The translations under genes and the position numbers were made by a program. From the NCBI GenBank assembly GCA_916048095.2, contig OU696576.1:239501-303500 (forward strand): a stretch of 64,000 nt of DNA, written 5' to 3'. This DNA is from Sacculina carcini (lineage: Eukaryota; Arthropoda; Thecostraca; Sacculinidae). Every line of letters begins with the position of its first letter. Position 1 is the first letter of the stretch. The notes under the pieces were generated by a model. It did no database searches, was not told the origin of the DNA, and saw nothing but the letters and a program-made list of their open reading frames with translations. This document shows positions 48,101 to 58,440 of the stretch, piece by piece.

Positions 48101-51028
48101 TATGATTCATATATCAGCATAAGCAAAATGTCTACCGTCGCTCGATTGTACCTTCAAGCAATGAAAACCAGCTGTTCACAAGTAATGGTTTCAAGTGAAT
48201 ATATCAAAGCGTAGCTGAACGTAAATGTAACTGTATATATCGAAACGATGCATATAAGTAGGCACTTTTAACACAATGAAGGACCAATGAGTTAATTTAT
48301 CAACAATATAGTTCGCCATGCAGTTGGCCAACTGAGTCAACTATGAACAATAATGCATGATATCAGTTCATCGTCTCGACACATATCTACTCCCTTGCTA
48401 ACAGCACATTTCAACACTTGTATTTGGTGGGGAGACTGCGCTATACGCTATAACTATTTGAAACAATGTTTAAATGTGGTTGCTTATAGACGTGTAAGTG
48501 CTTACGTATGTGATTTCAGTCTTGGCTGACTCAAAACATGCGCGCACCAAGTTATCAGGGAACATGTTGCTGTAACACACAAACACCAAAATAGTGAGTT
48601 GAAATGCATCTGAGTATTGAAACTGCTTTGAGCGGTAACCTAACTGGATAAGCAGGTACTGGTTCCAGTTTTTCAGATCGACGGCTCCTACTGGCTACAC
48701 TCGTCCACACACTCCCTATCATGTCATACCAGCATCACACAGTGTGTTTCTTGATAAATTGCTTGTTCTGTATTAGGGAAAAACGGTCGCATACTGATGT
48801 TTGTTCGTTTAATGATGGCATTGCTCGGATTAAAGGTGATGTTCAAATGTGATGAGAATTTCAAATATGTATTCATGGCTTATTTTTAGTATGATTGTTT
48901 TCAAAAATAACTGTAGTTGTCATAAATAATTTAAATATACATTGATTGATGCATAGTAATAACGACAGTGTAATGCTGAGACACACGTGATTTCAGCCAG
49001 GTCGTGTTAAAACTGACCGTACTAGATCAAGCATTGCGTCCATCACTGTGTTCTTGCCGTTCGTCTCCTCCTGCTTCTCGTCCACATCCACAACACTGGG
49101 CTGGCCGGGGTGAATGACCACCACCACGGTGATGCCGAGAATCGCCGCCAGTATGGTGGTGGAGAAGTAGTAGAGCAGGGCTCGGGATCCCATCTTACCA
49201 GATGCTCCAGGATCCAGACACGACAGGCCTGTTCAAGCAGATATGCAGCTCAATTGACTTCAATTCTGAGGTGTTATGTAGTTTATTGATCATACCTCAA
49301 ATATACCTCATTCCATATACATTGATCGTACCAAATACCTCATACCATATACATATACCATATGAATTAACCGGCTGATAAGAATATATTATTCAAGGCC
49401 ATTATTGCTATTGTTAGGATACTTTTTCGAATCAAATTTTAAAAAATGTTCCCAATAATCATTATCATTAATATTTATTGTACGCCAATCCAATTACATG
49501 AGAGGAGTACAAGAACAATTATCACCATGCGGTGGCTCCACATGGCGGAGGCGTCCAAACGATATAGGAAAAAAAAGAGATGTTAAATAAGTGTTTAATG
49601 AGGAAGATGAAAGCTAATGAAAATATGGGATTAAATATAAATGAAATGAGGACGATAAATGCAAGTTTGTATACATAAACATGTAAGAGAATCAGAACAA
49701 ATATTAAATTAGGATAACAGACTGTTTAATAATAATCAGTGAAATAAAAAATAAATATATAAGTAAATGAAAGTTGGAAAATTCTATCAGTATGAGCATT
49801 TCAGTACGTACAACTCATGTGAACTCAAAAGAAAGCTAGGAACCTGATCAGAGAAAAAATATAGAAATGCAGCCACGCAAACATTCACAAAACACTACAA
49901 ACACACCAGCACACAGATGCGTACAAACATATCCACACATAAAATTAATTGAGTATTTATTTCATGATAGCTCAATATACACTAATAAATACATAAATAA
50001 ATATCAGTTACTTTCTTCTTTCAATAGCATTTTGTAATTATTTGTTTTTGAACTGTTCAGATTTCACTGCGAGAAAAGATCATCGCTCAACACATTCCAT
50101 GCATCCACGCTAGCTGTAAGATTGCAACGCTTCAATGGCTTGGTTTGGCAGCAACTTGGAGTAATGCACTTGGAATGTTTTCTAGATCAACGCCGTGTGT
50201 TTTATGCCGCCACGAAATTAGCAGGCAACTAGGAAAACACAAAATGACTTGTTCACAATGGTCGGGTTCCCAGATCTTGTTCCGATGGCCTAATACACAT
50301 CGACACCGTTGCAACCAGTCTATTCCTCACATCCTCCATTTATGAATCACACAAGACCCCTATTTTCCTCTATTTGAACATGTGATATATGAAAGCGGAC
50401 CGATACATAATTTCGTTACTTGGAGGTTTCCGCTATTCAAGGATTTTCCGCTATTCAAGGATTGGGACCAGTTCAGTATTATGCTATTTGGAGGTCCGTT
50501 ATATCGAGGGATATTGCAGAGTGATTACAATATATTGCATACGAATTCTATAAAATATATTGCATTGTCTGTCTATTATTGGTGGAACGTTCAAACTCGT
50601 CTGCATAATTTTGATAAGCACTACACTATGTAGTCAAACTAACTATGTACATGCACGCATATTTTTGTGTCCTGGCAGTAACCAGAGTCAAATGAAACAG
50701 CATTGTGTCCCTGCAGAATTTCAGTGCTGGCGGAATTCTCACCCGAGATAAGAGACGAGATGATAAGAGGCAGTATAAGCATCTTGAGACTGCGCAATAA
50801 CAGTTCTCCTGGGAATCCGACCAGAATGACAGTTTCGCGACTGTATGACGTTTGACGGGCAAGCAGTCCAATTGCTGTGCCGAGAAACACGCCAGCCACA
50901 GTGAGTACCAGCAGAAGATTGTCTCTCATCCACTGTTTCACTCCACCACCCCCGCCACCACTCGCCTCCGTCATGCGAATTGTCTGTGCGTCGTACGAAT
51001 CCATCCGATTGGACGCCGCTTTTTCCAT
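33861..51028 (-). CDS. EAAT: Excitatory amino acid (glutamate/aspartate) transporter, SLC1 family, ten coding exons
   Basis: Sodium-coupled plasma-membrane transporter for L-glutamate/aspartate. Exons join as 51028-50743, 49228-49018, 48569-48506, 48001-47911, 47629-47503, 47190-46989, 46403-46303, 45961-45836, 42072-41938 and 34233-33861. Lengths and phases (1,2,0,1,2,0,2,2,2) are consistent and give 571 aa, normal for animal EAATs. Visible: TM1-2 in exon 1; two N-glycosylation sequons (N189, N200) in the extracellular loop; WYSPFGI of TM6; the HP1 serines (TASSSAALP, about 335); the TM7 cation/substrate motif NMDGTA (about 371); HP2 [10 protein letters not shown] (about 410). TM8 carries D449-R450-M451-R452; this Arg binds the substrate side-chain carboxylate in EAATs, whereas neutral amino acid transporters differ here. 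The protein ends ETQI, a class I PDZ-ligand pattern. First HP1 serine is Ala (ASSS instead of SSSS). The acidic substrate assignment is secure; a one-to-one human orthologue is not assignable. Confidence 0.95.
34526..34780. mobile_element. hAT-like MITE with perfect 8-bp duplication
   Basis: 255 bp between two exact copies of GCGTGTAA (34518-34525 and 34781-34788). Left end CACTCGGGG...GGATCGTGAG with a run of 12 G; right end, inverted, CAGGAGCGGATCCAGAGTGC. The interior has AAGCCCCCCAAATG and a GCGCATAATGCGC palindrome. It lies in the last transporter intron. Confidence 0.75.
35281..35340 (-). mobile_element. LINE/SINE 3' tail fragment
   Basis: On the minus strand AAAGTGCGCTATATCAAATACATG followed by (TTG)n resembles the AAAGCGC-TATATAAATG-microsatellite 3' end of the LINE at 21.85 kb. 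Only the 3' end is present. Confidence 0.4.
35690..36114. mobile_element. Possible MITE with repeated subterminal motif
   Basis: The right end reads (inverted) CAGTAGGGTGACCTTTTGG and the left may be CAGTGTTGAAATTTT at 35686. The motif TTTTAGTGCAAC and close variants occur about seven times inside. No matching duplication was found. Confidence 0.33.
36424..36760 (+). mobile_element. tRNA-derived SINE (tRNA-Val-like head)
   Basis: The head has an A-box-like TGGTGCAGTTGTTAGCAC, an anticodon arm CCCGC-CTCACAA-GCGGG (anticodon CAC, Val) and a perfect B box GGTTCGAAACC at about 36487-36497. The acceptor stem does not close, so it is not a functional tRNA gene. About 260 bases of non-tRNA body follow. 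A partial duplication of the head lies just upstream (GTGGTGCAGTGGTC and two copies of CTGGTCTTTGTGGA, from about 36399). Confidence 0.6.
37706..39310 (-). mobile_element. CR1-like LINE with 14-bp repeated 3' tail
   Basis: After the stop the minus strand ends in two near-identical 14-mers, ACTAGGTAAGCACA twice (plus strand 37706-37732), followed by a (CA)-rich tract. A short tandem 3' tail is typical of CR1-type LINEs. The 5' end is truncated near 39310, shortly before the 20-bp array. Confidence 0.7.
37745..39310 (-). CDS. LINE reverse transcriptase, CR1/Jockey-like, 5'-truncated
   Basis: About 510 residues: [70 protein letters not shown] (catalytic FADD), the thumb, and a C-terminal domain with [11 protein letters not shown] and [20 protein letters not shown]. 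Stop at 37745. The endonuclease domain is absent. The frame stays open upstream into the 20-bp minisatellite, so the raw ORF is 1356 codons, but the upstream part is repeat and not element protein. It lies in the last intron of the transporter, same strand. Confidence 0.9.
   Translation of the reverse strand, partial: WNKKETKQLEPMHEVDVTKKELLDRLAALKNGKSTGPDGVSGNIMRECRMELIEPICDIISNSLKHGAVPHQWKCSKIVPIHKNGSKYDPLNYRPISLTSVLCKMCERIIKDQWMCYLETENALSNCQFGFRPARSCVLSLLMFYSKIIDVVQERDQWVDSIYLDLSKAFDKVPHSRLLWKLEQNGGVSGVLLRWMTDFLTGRKMCTVVRGKDSTWRQVISGVPQGSVLGPIMFSVYMNDIVADIDSTIHLFADDAKIMRAISNPTDCQALQEDLNKIQKWADTWQMTFNETKCHLIKFGTGKNRPSVTYTLGGTVLNEVDKQKDLGVMVQRDLSPEAHIDDICAKTYSLLTRIKHVFNFIDAEIMRKLIVSVIRPKLEYAAVVWCPHEKRLVKKVEKMQRLATRLVPELKSFSYEDRLNALKLPTLEDRRTRGDLIHIFRNMTEATAQQEIGLIKQDKGRGHGKKLRKPRCKKDIKKYSFPFRRIDAWNKLHKTIVKAKTIGEFKHKLDIHWERDRTVRA
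39421..41848. repeat. 20-bp minisatellite, about 121 copies
   Basis: Unit GTGAAGACGTGACACAGATA with recurrent variants (GATACAGACA, GACACAAATA, GACACGTATA, GTAAAGACGT). The variants form higher-order repeats: twelve consecutive units from 40941 recur identically from 41341 (offset 400 bp), and seven units including the rare GACGCAGATA and CGCACAGATA from 40801 recur from 41681 (offset 880 bp). The minus strand is stop-free in all three frames, producing 20-residue peptide repeats. It lies in the last transporter intron. Confidence 0.98.
41938..42072 (-). CDS. EAAT: EAAT exon 9: HP2 gate
   Basis: Acceptor GTCGGTAG|TTTGACG immediately after a pure (TG)n tract (minus strand); donor CTACT|GTCAGC, phase 2 to 2. 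It encodes [20 protein letters not shown] and a stretch to FTVDWL(L). The 20-bp minisatellite begins about 90 bases past the donor. Confidence 0.95.
42075..42129. repeat. (CA)n microsatellite at the EAAT exon 9 acceptor
   Basis: Pure CA; on the transcript strand a TG tract that ends seven bases before the acceptor AG. Confidence 0.98.
43668..43842. repeat. 8-bp array (ATGATCAC)n, about 22 copies
   Basis: Octamer with GATTACAT and GAACACAT variants; TGATCA and CATG palindromes recur in every unit. In a transporter intron. Confidence 0.97.
45358..45597. repeat. 14-bp array (GTAGTCCGGTCAGT)n, 17 copies
   Basis: Regular 14-mers with single-base variants (CCCGTCA, CGTTCA, CGGCCA, TACGGTC). In a transporter intron about 240 bases past exon 8. 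Confidence 0.97.
45836..45961 (-). CDS. EAAT: EAAT exon 8: TM7 (NMDGTA)
   Basis: Acceptor TTTCAG|GTTTGTG, donor GTTAG|GTGAGA, phase 2 to 2. It encodes [20 protein letters not shown] and [19 protein letters not shown]. The NMDGTA motif forms Na+ and substrate sites. Confidence 0.96.
46303..46403 (-). CDS. EAAT: EAAT exon 7: HP1 re-entrant loop
   Basis: Acceptor ATTTCAG|GCGTGG, donor ACCAG|GTCGGA, phase 0 to 2. It encodes [19 protein letters not shown] and [10 protein letters not shown]. Relatives have SSSS; here the first serine is alanine. Confidence 0.95.
46989..47190 (-). CDS. EAAT: EAAT exon 6: TM6
   Basis: Acceptor GTCGCAG|GTATTC completes the W codon to give [15 protein letters not shown]. 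It continues through [20 protein letters not shown] and ends at CAG|GTGACA, phase 2 to 0. Confidence 0.95.
47503..47629 (-). CDS. EAAT: EAAT exon 5: TM4c-TM5
   Basis: Acceptor GTGCCAG|GCTTGATC and donor ATGTG|GTGAGT, phase 1 to 2. It encodes [20 protein letters not shown] and [18 protein letters not shown], the typical NE.VMK..I segment. Confidence 0.95.
47812..47891. repeat. TG/AGATATG compound repeat downstream of EAAT exon 4
   Basis: Three to four units of about 24 bases, GTGTGTGTCAGTGTGTAGAT-like. Confidence 0.9.
47911..48001 (-). CDS. EAAT: EAAT exon 4: loop sequons and start of TM4
   Basis: Acceptor GTCAG|GTGAAC at 48001, donor CTCG|GTACCT at 47911, phase 0 to 1. It carries the sequons NKT and NVS and ends SGGTNVL(G), equivalent to DGMNVLG in relatives. 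A (CA)-rich tract begins about 20 bases past the donor on the minus strand. Confidence 0.9.
48506..48569 (-). CDS. EAAT: EAAT exon 3 (64-base microexon)
   Basis: Encodes (R)[19 protein letters not shown] and TY between acceptor TTACAG|CAACATG and donor TAC|GTAAGC. [12 protein letters not shown] is a strongly conserved family segment. Phase 2 to 0. Too short for an ORF scan. Confidence 0.93.
49018..49228 (-). CDS. EAAT: EAAT exon 2: TM3 and start of the extracellular loop
   Basis: Acceptor TTGAACAG|GCCTGTC, donor GTACG|GTCAGT, phase 1 to 2. It encodes [20 protein letters not shown], the membrane segment to [11 protein letters not shown] and an acidic loop with DAMLDLVR. Confidence 0.95.
50743..51028 (-). 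CDS. EAAT: EAAT exon 1: N-terminus, TM1-TM2
   Basis: The ATG at 51028 follows the acceptor TTGCTGCGCAG directly, so an upstream non-coding exon is implied. About 35 cytoplasmic residues with a six-glycine run precede [20 protein letters not shown] (TM1). TM2 ends [16 protein letters not shown], a family hallmark. Donor TCGG|GTGAGA at 50743, phase 1. Confidence 0.95.
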
Positions 51029-51762
51029 CTGCGCAGCAAATAAAACCAATATTATATTACATATGCACACTTCGTTTAATTTTCGTTTTGTAAACTGTCA
51101 GTGCATATATGTTTTATGTCTTTACTTAGAGTTAAATATTGAAATGATAAAATCGACAAATAAGTGTGACTGCCACGCTTGTATTGTAGCTCTACTATGA
51201 CCGAGCATGCTATTGAAACATAGAATTGCATTTGTGATATCTCCTGGTTTCCTTTCAGTGTACTCTTGCTGCTTGTCTCGTATATACCATTTGCATTTTG
51301 AGATCAGATATATAAATTATTAATTCAGAAAAGTGAATTTTGGCTCCTAGTTTTGTGCATCTGTTCGAGGAGCTTACATGCAGAATGTGATATTCAACGA
51401 CTATTGCTCGCGCTTATCACGTAGATACCCAGAAACCACGGTGACAATGTTTTATTATCTGTACTACCCTCACACGTTCACTCGATTTGCGACAATATTA
51501 ACTTTAAACGTGTTGTTTATTGAAGAAACAGGTATAGATGAATGTTTGCCACATGCGGGCTGAAAGGTGGCCCTGTGTCAGATGAACACACGGCTCAGGG
51601 AAACAGCTTGTACCGTGATAATTGTCGGCATTTGTGGCGTGCTCACTATCCAGACTTGTGCCGTATTTATCAGCCTACTGGAGCGTGAGCGCCAAGATAA
51701 AAAATTCATCATCGATCAAGCGAATCGCTCGCACACGCGCATACAAACACGGTCATAAGCTC

Positions 51763-51805
<43 letters not shown>

Positions 51806-51808
51806 ACC

Positions 51809-51855
<47 letters not shown>

Positions 51856-52647
51856 CAGCAATTGTGGTGAGACATAATGAATAACAGCTAATATGTGAGG
51901 TGTGTTATGATCAGCAGCTGTTATTAGCAGGATGTGTGGTCATAAATGTCATGTATAAACACATATGCAGCTCGTGCAACTTCTCAATGAAAATGATAAA
52001 ACCGTATTTTGAAAACTTGAAAGCAAATGGTTGTGCTTGAAATATTTATTCAAGAAAATCTTCGCGGTTGTCAGTTATTTCCGGCAAAAAATTTCTGCAA
52101 TATAGCGTTGCAGCTTTGAGAAATAAATGATGCAGCCACACGTTCGCACTCATTGTCCGACTTGAGGCTTTGCCGCACGACCGGATAGTGTCGTATCGTT
52201 TCACAACGAATACTTGCCACGCACGACGATGGCCTGACAGTATGAAGACGCTCGTCTCAGCTACGAGAGCAGGGTATGAGAGGCAGAGGGATGAGAGGCA
52301 AAGGAGGATGATGTGCGCGTGCCAGCTAGCCTGCCTGTATGTGTGTGTGTGTGCTTGTGTGTATGTGTGTGCATTGATTATCTCAGTCAGCTGCTGTGTC
52401 GACCTGGAAGATCCAGCGTTGCGGCTGCGTCGTTCTCGTCTCACTGCCAGACTGCCTGGTGCCAACGCATCTCTCTCTCTCTCTCTCTCTCACATGCTCG
52501 CTCGACAAACATGCATCAGCCCGTGTCTTTATGCATTCACGCTCGCCAATGCAAAATTTGAATAACGTCTGCACTTATTCACGCTTTGATTTGCGTAAAT
52601 GCACTATAAAACAATATCGGTAAAATCACTCGTTTTCAGTGTGGTGA
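51029..52647. other. EAAT upstream region
   Basis: Must contain, or lead to, a non-coding first exon because the ATG follows an acceptor. 52150-52520 is G+C-richer with a (TC)n run and is the best candidate promoter/first-exon area, but I could not define a donor. Confidence 0.3.
51768..51854. repeat. (CA)n microsatellite
   Basis: Two CA blocks with a CACC interruption, upstream of the transporter. Confidence 0.97.
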
Positions 52648-53913
52648 GTGCGATATAGCTAGTGTGATATAGCTAGTGTTATATAGCTAGTGTTATATAG
52701 CTAGTGTGATATAGCTAGTGTTATATAGCTAGTGTGATATAGCTAGTGTGATATAGCTAGTGTTATATAGCTAGTGTGATATAGCTAGTGTTATATAGCT
52801 AGTGTTATATAACTAGTGTTATATAGCTAGTGTGATATAGCTAGTGTGATATAGCTAGTGTTATATAGCTAGTGTTATATAGCTAGTGTTATATAGCTAG
52901 TGTTATATAGCTAGTGTTATATAAATAGTGTGATATAGCTAGTGTGATATAGCTAGTGTTATATAGCTAGTGTGATATAACTAGTGTGATATAGCTAGTG
53001 TGATATAGCTAGTGTGATATAGCTAGTGTTATATAGCTAGTGTTATATAGCTAGTGTGATATAGCTAGTGTTATATAGCTAGTGTGATATAGCTAGTGTG
53101 ATATAGCTAGTGTGATATAACTAGTGTGATATAGCTAGTGTTATATAGCTAGTGTTATATAGCTAGTGTTATATAGCTAGTGTTATATAGCTAGTGTGAT
53201 ATAGCTAGTGTGATATAGCTAGTGTTATATAACTAGTGTGATATAGCTAGTGTTATATAGCTAGTGTTATAAAACTAGTGTTATATAGCTAGTGTTATAT
53301 AGCTAGTGTTATATAGCTAGTGTGATATAACTAGTGTGATATAGCTAGTGCGATATAACTAGTGTTATATAGCTAGTGTTATATAGCTAGTGTTATATAG
53401 CTAGTGTGATATAGCTAGTGTTATATAGCTAGTGTGATATAGCTAGTGTTATATAGCTAGTGTTATAAAACTAGTGTTATATAGCTAGTGTTATATAGCT
53501 AGTGTTATATAGCTAGTGTGATATAACTAGTGTGATATAGCTAGTGCGATATAACTAGTGTTATATAGCTAGTGTTATATAGCTAGTGTTATATAGCTAG
53601 TGTGATATAGCTAGTGTTATATAGCTAGTGTTATATAGCTAGTGTGATATAGCTAGTGTTATATAGCTAGTGTTATATAACTAGTGTTATATAACTAGTG
53701 TTATATAACTAGTGTTATATAACTAGTGTTATATAACTAGTGTTATATAACTAGTGTGATATTGCTAGTGTTATATAGCTAGTGTGATATAGCTAGTGTT
53801 ATATAGCTAGTGTTATATAAATAGTGTGATATAGCTAGTGTTATATAGCTAGTGTTATATAGCTAGTGTGATATAGCTAGTGTTATATAGCTAGTGTGAT
53901 ATAGCTAGTGTTA
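52648..53913. repeat. 14-bp minisatellite, about 90 copies
   Basis: Unit AGCTAGTGTTATAT with T/G alternation (TGTTAT or TGTGAT) and rare TATAAAACTAG and GCGATATAAC variants. The rare variants recur with an offset of 196 bp (14 units), for instance TTATAAAACT at about 53266 and 53462, showing higher-order duplication. Confidence 0.98.
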
Positions 53914-53934
53914 TCAACATAGCATATTAACTTG

Positions 53935-54290
53935 TGGTGGAACCAATGAGCAGCAGATGTCGAGGGTGGATGGAATGTTGAAGTTGGCGGTTCGGCTGGT
54001 GACTGGGAAAAGAAGACGTGAAAGTGTCTCGTCTGCCCTGCAGGAGTCGGGTTGGCTCACAGTGAAAGAAATGGTGCGGCGACATGACCTCAGATTAGTC
54101 GTGCGGGCGTTGCAAGACAACCTGTGGCCCAATTTTCTTACGTTTCCTTTTCACGTAGCGCAGTCAAATGACGGACAAGAGATCTCGAGCGGCATGTGCA
54201 AGAGAGCTGGAGTTGTCGATGGTCAGACTGAGCTGCACGCAGAAACATAGAGCATATAGAGCGGCAACAGCCTACAATAAATTCACGTCA
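53935..54290 (+). pseudogene. LINE reverse transcriptase C-terminal fragment
   Basis: 53957-54250 encodes LAVRLVTGKRRRESVSSALQ, SGWLTVKEMVRRHDLRLVVR. This matches the (A)ARLVTG...LQELGWLxV connection-to-C-terminal region of non-LTR reverse transcriptases (known pattern). A frame change near 54200 lets the typical ending continue as HRAYRAATAYNKF (about 54240-54285). It is truncated 5', directly against the 14-bp array that ends at 53913. Confidence 0.7.
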
Positions 54291-54299
54291 TCAAAATGA

Positions 54300-57090
54300 T
54301 GTACGCTTTTATGTGGAGCATGTGTGATTCGGCACCATATTTAATTCCCTTTGACATTTATGTCGCCCAATGATATGACCTTATTACGCGTTTTTGTCCA
54401 TACCTAATTTATTTTTCAACATAGCAGCATTGTCTATAATAACCACTGTGTGGACAGACGTGAAATACACATGTGCAGCGTTGTCTTGGTCATGGTATTG
54501 ATCCTAGTCATCTGCCCGAATGGAATGAGAGCCTACACTGTTTCACTGACAATATCTTGTAGCGAAGACGTCCCTCTGTTTCTGCTAGCGTTTTGAGGAA
54601 GTACGGCAACACCTGTCTGTTGGTAGATAACTGGCAACCACTTATGCTGTATGAAGGGGCCCAACCAGGAACGTTCCTGTAGAACATCTAGTGGTTAACT
54701 GGCGTGATGCCCGTGTCTGGACCGCAGGTGGGGTTTCTGATGTATATATCTGTTGTCCCCGCAGCTCCATGAATAGCGCTATTATAGTTATATTTTGCAG
54801 TGCTAGAAACTTTGTTCAATGGCTCAAACAGATCTGGAATGCAGCACAAACAAGCACTATTCTGCATTGATCTGACAAATATGAAAAATGAAGATTTATA
54901 CGAAAATATGTGCATTGTGTACATTTAATATGTACATTTTTACGAGAATATGTACGTTGTGACATACTCTGTGTGTGTTTGTGTTTCAATGTGCGCCAAT
55001 GTTGTCTGCATGTGTGCGCAAGCTATTTACATGTGTGTCTAATGCTGCTTGCATTCGTATGTTGTGCTTCATTAGTTTGATAGAGTAAAAAGAGCTGTTG
55101 TGTGTTAATCTGGTCATAGTTCGTTTAACAGCGGGGAGGAGATGGGAGGAGTAGGCACGTGATATGGCACGTGTTATGGCACGTGTTATATCACGTGTTA
55201 TGCTGCTGTTTCACTTCAGTCAGAATGGTCCTCACTGGAATTATAATAGCTTCACATTTATCATATTTTTACATCAATATTGCAATAATTGTAGAACTAA
55301 TAATATTTGTTCAATTAACTTTATATTTTTGCATAATATAATGCGTTTTCTTAAATAACTACACGAATTTTGTTGTAGGAACAAATGATTTAATTCAATA
55401 TCCAATATGTTACCCAATTGCAGCTGTAACAATTTACAAGTGAAACACTTGCGCGGTGCAAGGCAAAATTGAGTACTTCCTGCTGTATCGGGTGCGAAGA
55501 CTTCCAAGGCCAATGCGACAGAGTATAGAGACACTTTGGACATCAATAGCTGTGATTGTCGGCTAGAAAAGCATGGGAAACCGTGTAGAGGGTACAAGAA
55601 TCGAAAACCGTTGCTATTGTGAACAGGTCTAACCATCGATGGGCAAAGTCTGTAATACGCTAGTCTGCCGACTCAGAGAACTCAACGATCTTAGTAGATT
55701 GGACGCACCATTGTTTCGGAATAATGACGCCCAGGTCGTGAAAGTTCGCCCCTGTGTGAGCACCGCATGACATGACTGAACCACCCACACGTTCCATAAT
55801 CTGGCGATTTAACTACTGGAAGTATGCATTATTATAAGACGTTCGTCTTTTCTACTATAAAGACATACTTGATAAATCCTTTACGACAGTGTTGAAACGC
55901 ACAACCTCTTGCGGCTAAGTGACTCAAAAGCTTACATGCTGGAAGGGCAAGCAGTTTCCGCCCCGGATGTCAAATAGTCTTGCTACGCCACTGCCACCTT
56001 GCCAATTATTTTCCCTTGCATATAGTTTCGTATGCATTATGGCGCCGCATGACAGTCGAACAAAGCCGGAAATCAATGTCGAACAGGGCTTATTATGCAG
56101 AGAATATTGAGTTGGCTGCGGTGTCGCATCTTGAAAGACGTGAGCAATATAATTACATGCAGAGCGGTGACATCGTGTGAGACATTTATCTACTGGGGCC
56201 CTGCTATTGGAAGCTGACATAAGCCTTAACAAACTTCTACATTTTTGCTTGATATTTGCATTGTAGAATGACTTTTGGAATGGTTGTTGAGCGGTGTGTT
56301 ACCTGTTTGTGATTCACTGTTTCCACATGAACATGTATATAAATTTGCTTTATCTTATTCAATAATGTCTCGATCATTTGCACAGTATCGTAATATGCTG
56401 CACCGCCATAGATTGGACCAACTATGTTCACATGAGACAAAGAAAACGGTCGCCACGGGCTGAAAAATAATGTATTTGTATTGCAAACGGAGGGATATGA
56501 AAAGCGACCTGCGAATAAAGTAGCGCGGATGTGATTGAGTGGAATAGATTGCTGCGATTGAAATCATAAAGCGGTGAATGTAAACATCGAGAAACCTCAT
56601 TATGTCCAGTGTACACAACCACAGCTGCGATACTGACTTTTATTACTGAAAAATGTGAATATAGTGCTTTAAAAATTCTTCTATGGCAATTCGCCATGTA
56701 GGAATTAATTGCAGGATTAATTACAGATTCTGCAGATCAGCCATGCAAATCAAATACGAGTCACCGTGTTTTCACTACATACCGAATATCGGGAAAACAT
56801 CAGCATGACACTCATTCAAACATTGATTTCCGTCACCAAATGAACAAAACTGCGAGACATTTCGTTACACCGACAAATTGATGCGATGACTCAAAATAAT
56901 AAAACATTACAGCAATTTCCGATAATTTACACAATACTTTAAAATGTATAATATTAAAGTTGAGGAACAGAAGTCACAAAGTCGCCACACACTTATTTAG
57001 TGTGTGAATTGGTGTGTGGCGATACACACTTATTACACACATTGGTTACATTTCTCACCATTTTCTCCATGTTTCTTGTCATCTCTGATG
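54300..57090. other. Intergenic, nothing recognised besides the E-box repeat
   Basis: Unique A+T-rich DNA without coding signal. Confidence 0.45.
55155..55204. repeat. 12-bp repeat carrying four CACGTG boxes
   Basis: CACGTG starts at 55156, 55168, 55180 and 55192, exactly 12 bp apart, in GGCACGTGTTAT-like units. CACGTG is the canonical bHLH E-box. Confidence 0.9.
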
Positions 57091-57180
57091 CTCAATGTTG
57101 CAAATATATTGGCGTCAATGCAAATTCTGCTGCGCACTACATCTGCTGACTAAACATTGTTCATGTATGTCTGTCTGTGT

Positions 57181-57182
<2 letters not shown>

Positions 57183-57269
<87 letters not shown>

Positions 57270-57285
57270 AGTGTGTGTGTGTCAG
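57183..57285. repeat. (TG)n microsatellite
   Basis: About 42 pure TG units, then GTCAG interruptions. Confidence 0.98.
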
Positions 57286-57716
57286 TGTGTTTGTTTGACC
57301 AAATTTGTCGGTCACATGGTGTATTTGATCATGTGTGTCCAATCAGCAATGTGTGTGTGTGTGTATTTTTTGCTGTTTGTGTGTATTTGTAAACACACAC
57401 ACACACAGACAGATAGACACAAAGAGAAAGAGCGAATGATAAAGACAGACAGAGAGAGAGAGTATGAGAGGTGTTTGATGTTTTGGCATCTTATTAGAGC
57501 AATGAGGTGAAACAGTGCGTGATTAGTGTGCATCGCCACACACCAATTTAACCAAAATTTAAAATCTACATGTACATGTAGTCTACATGTAAATCTACAT
57601 GTAGTCTCCAAAAGCAAATACTTAATCGTGCACTTGGTCGCAAAAGTTTCGCACGCTTTACCAAGCAAATCTGCACCATTGGTGGGCGTATAAGCCGACG
57701 CTACAAAAACTAGTCA

Positions 57717-57962
57717 CACTCGGGGCTATACTCAGGTGACTCCGGGCCAAGAGTGCATGTTTTTTGGGGACTTGATTAATTTTGTGAGGGGCTGAATTTC
57801 GGATCCGATCATGCATAATTATGCTACGTCTTTGCGAAAATGCTTATAATTCTACAAAATATTTTTATCGGTCCCTTTTAGTGACACTCTTGGTTATGAC
57901 GATTTGATGGAAACTTTTTGGGGGCTTCAGCCTCGTGAGCCCCCCATTTGGATCCGCCAGTG
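57717..57962. mobile_element. Probable relative of the 34.5-kb MITE
   Basis: Begins CACTCGGGGCTATAC and ends CCCCCCATTTGGATCCGCCAGTG, like the 34.5-kb element (same CACTCGGGG start, same GGATCCGC end). It also holds a TGCATAATTATGC palindrome. I found no convincing 8-bp duplication. Confidence 0.5.
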
Positions 57963-58118
57963 AACAAACGCACTATTTAACGTGTCACCTAGAATTATAT
58001 TTTCATTAAGTAAACTCCAATATAATAATATCCATATTTTCGCCGCGTGCTACATCTAGTCATATATTGACTTTATATGAATTAACTTGTTGGAGGGTAT
58101 TACTGGATATGGCGGAAA

Positions 58119-58282
58119 GTATATAACATGTGACATATATAAAATGTGATGTATATAAAACGTGACGTCTATAAAATATGAAGTATATAAAATATGACGT
58201 GTATAAAATGTGAAGTATATATAATGTGACGTATATAAAATGTGAAGTATATAAAACGTTACGTGTATAAAATGTGAAACAC
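58119..58282. repeat. Degenerate array of TATAAAA-containing units, about 10 copies
   Basis: Units of about 15-16 bp of the form TATATAAAATGTGAYGT, about ten copies, ending next to the candidate donor at 58288. Confidence 0.85.
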
Positions 58283-58287
58283 TTACC

Positions 58288-58440
58288 TTGACGAGGAAAT
58301 GAAGAGCAGCTGCCACAACAGCGATGTCAATGTGTCTTGGCTTGACAAAATCCACCCGAAAAACAATTACTATTGCCGAGCTCAAAATGTGCACCAACCA
58401 AAACAAACTCACATCTCAACTGCTAGCATTAGTAGGACCG
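58288..58440 (-). CDS. Possible exon of an unrecognised membrane protein
   Basis: The minus strand has a perfect donor, GTCAAG|GTAAGT, near 58288. It is preceded by an open hydrophobic frame reading LFWLVHILSSAIVIVFRVDF, then VKPRHIDIAVVAAALHFLVK, which could be two membrane segments. The same frame further upstream (58643-58455) is also hydrophobic but is separated by two stops. I do not recognise a family. The competing explanation is the 204-codon plus-strand ORF over the same bases (58324-58938), which also matches nothing I know. Confidence 0.28.

Noticed and set aside
50395..50520. Tigger/pogo-like terminus (CCGCTATTCAAGGATT twice, GTTATATCGAGG)
   Set aside because: Suggestive words only; no matching opposite end or TA duplication found.
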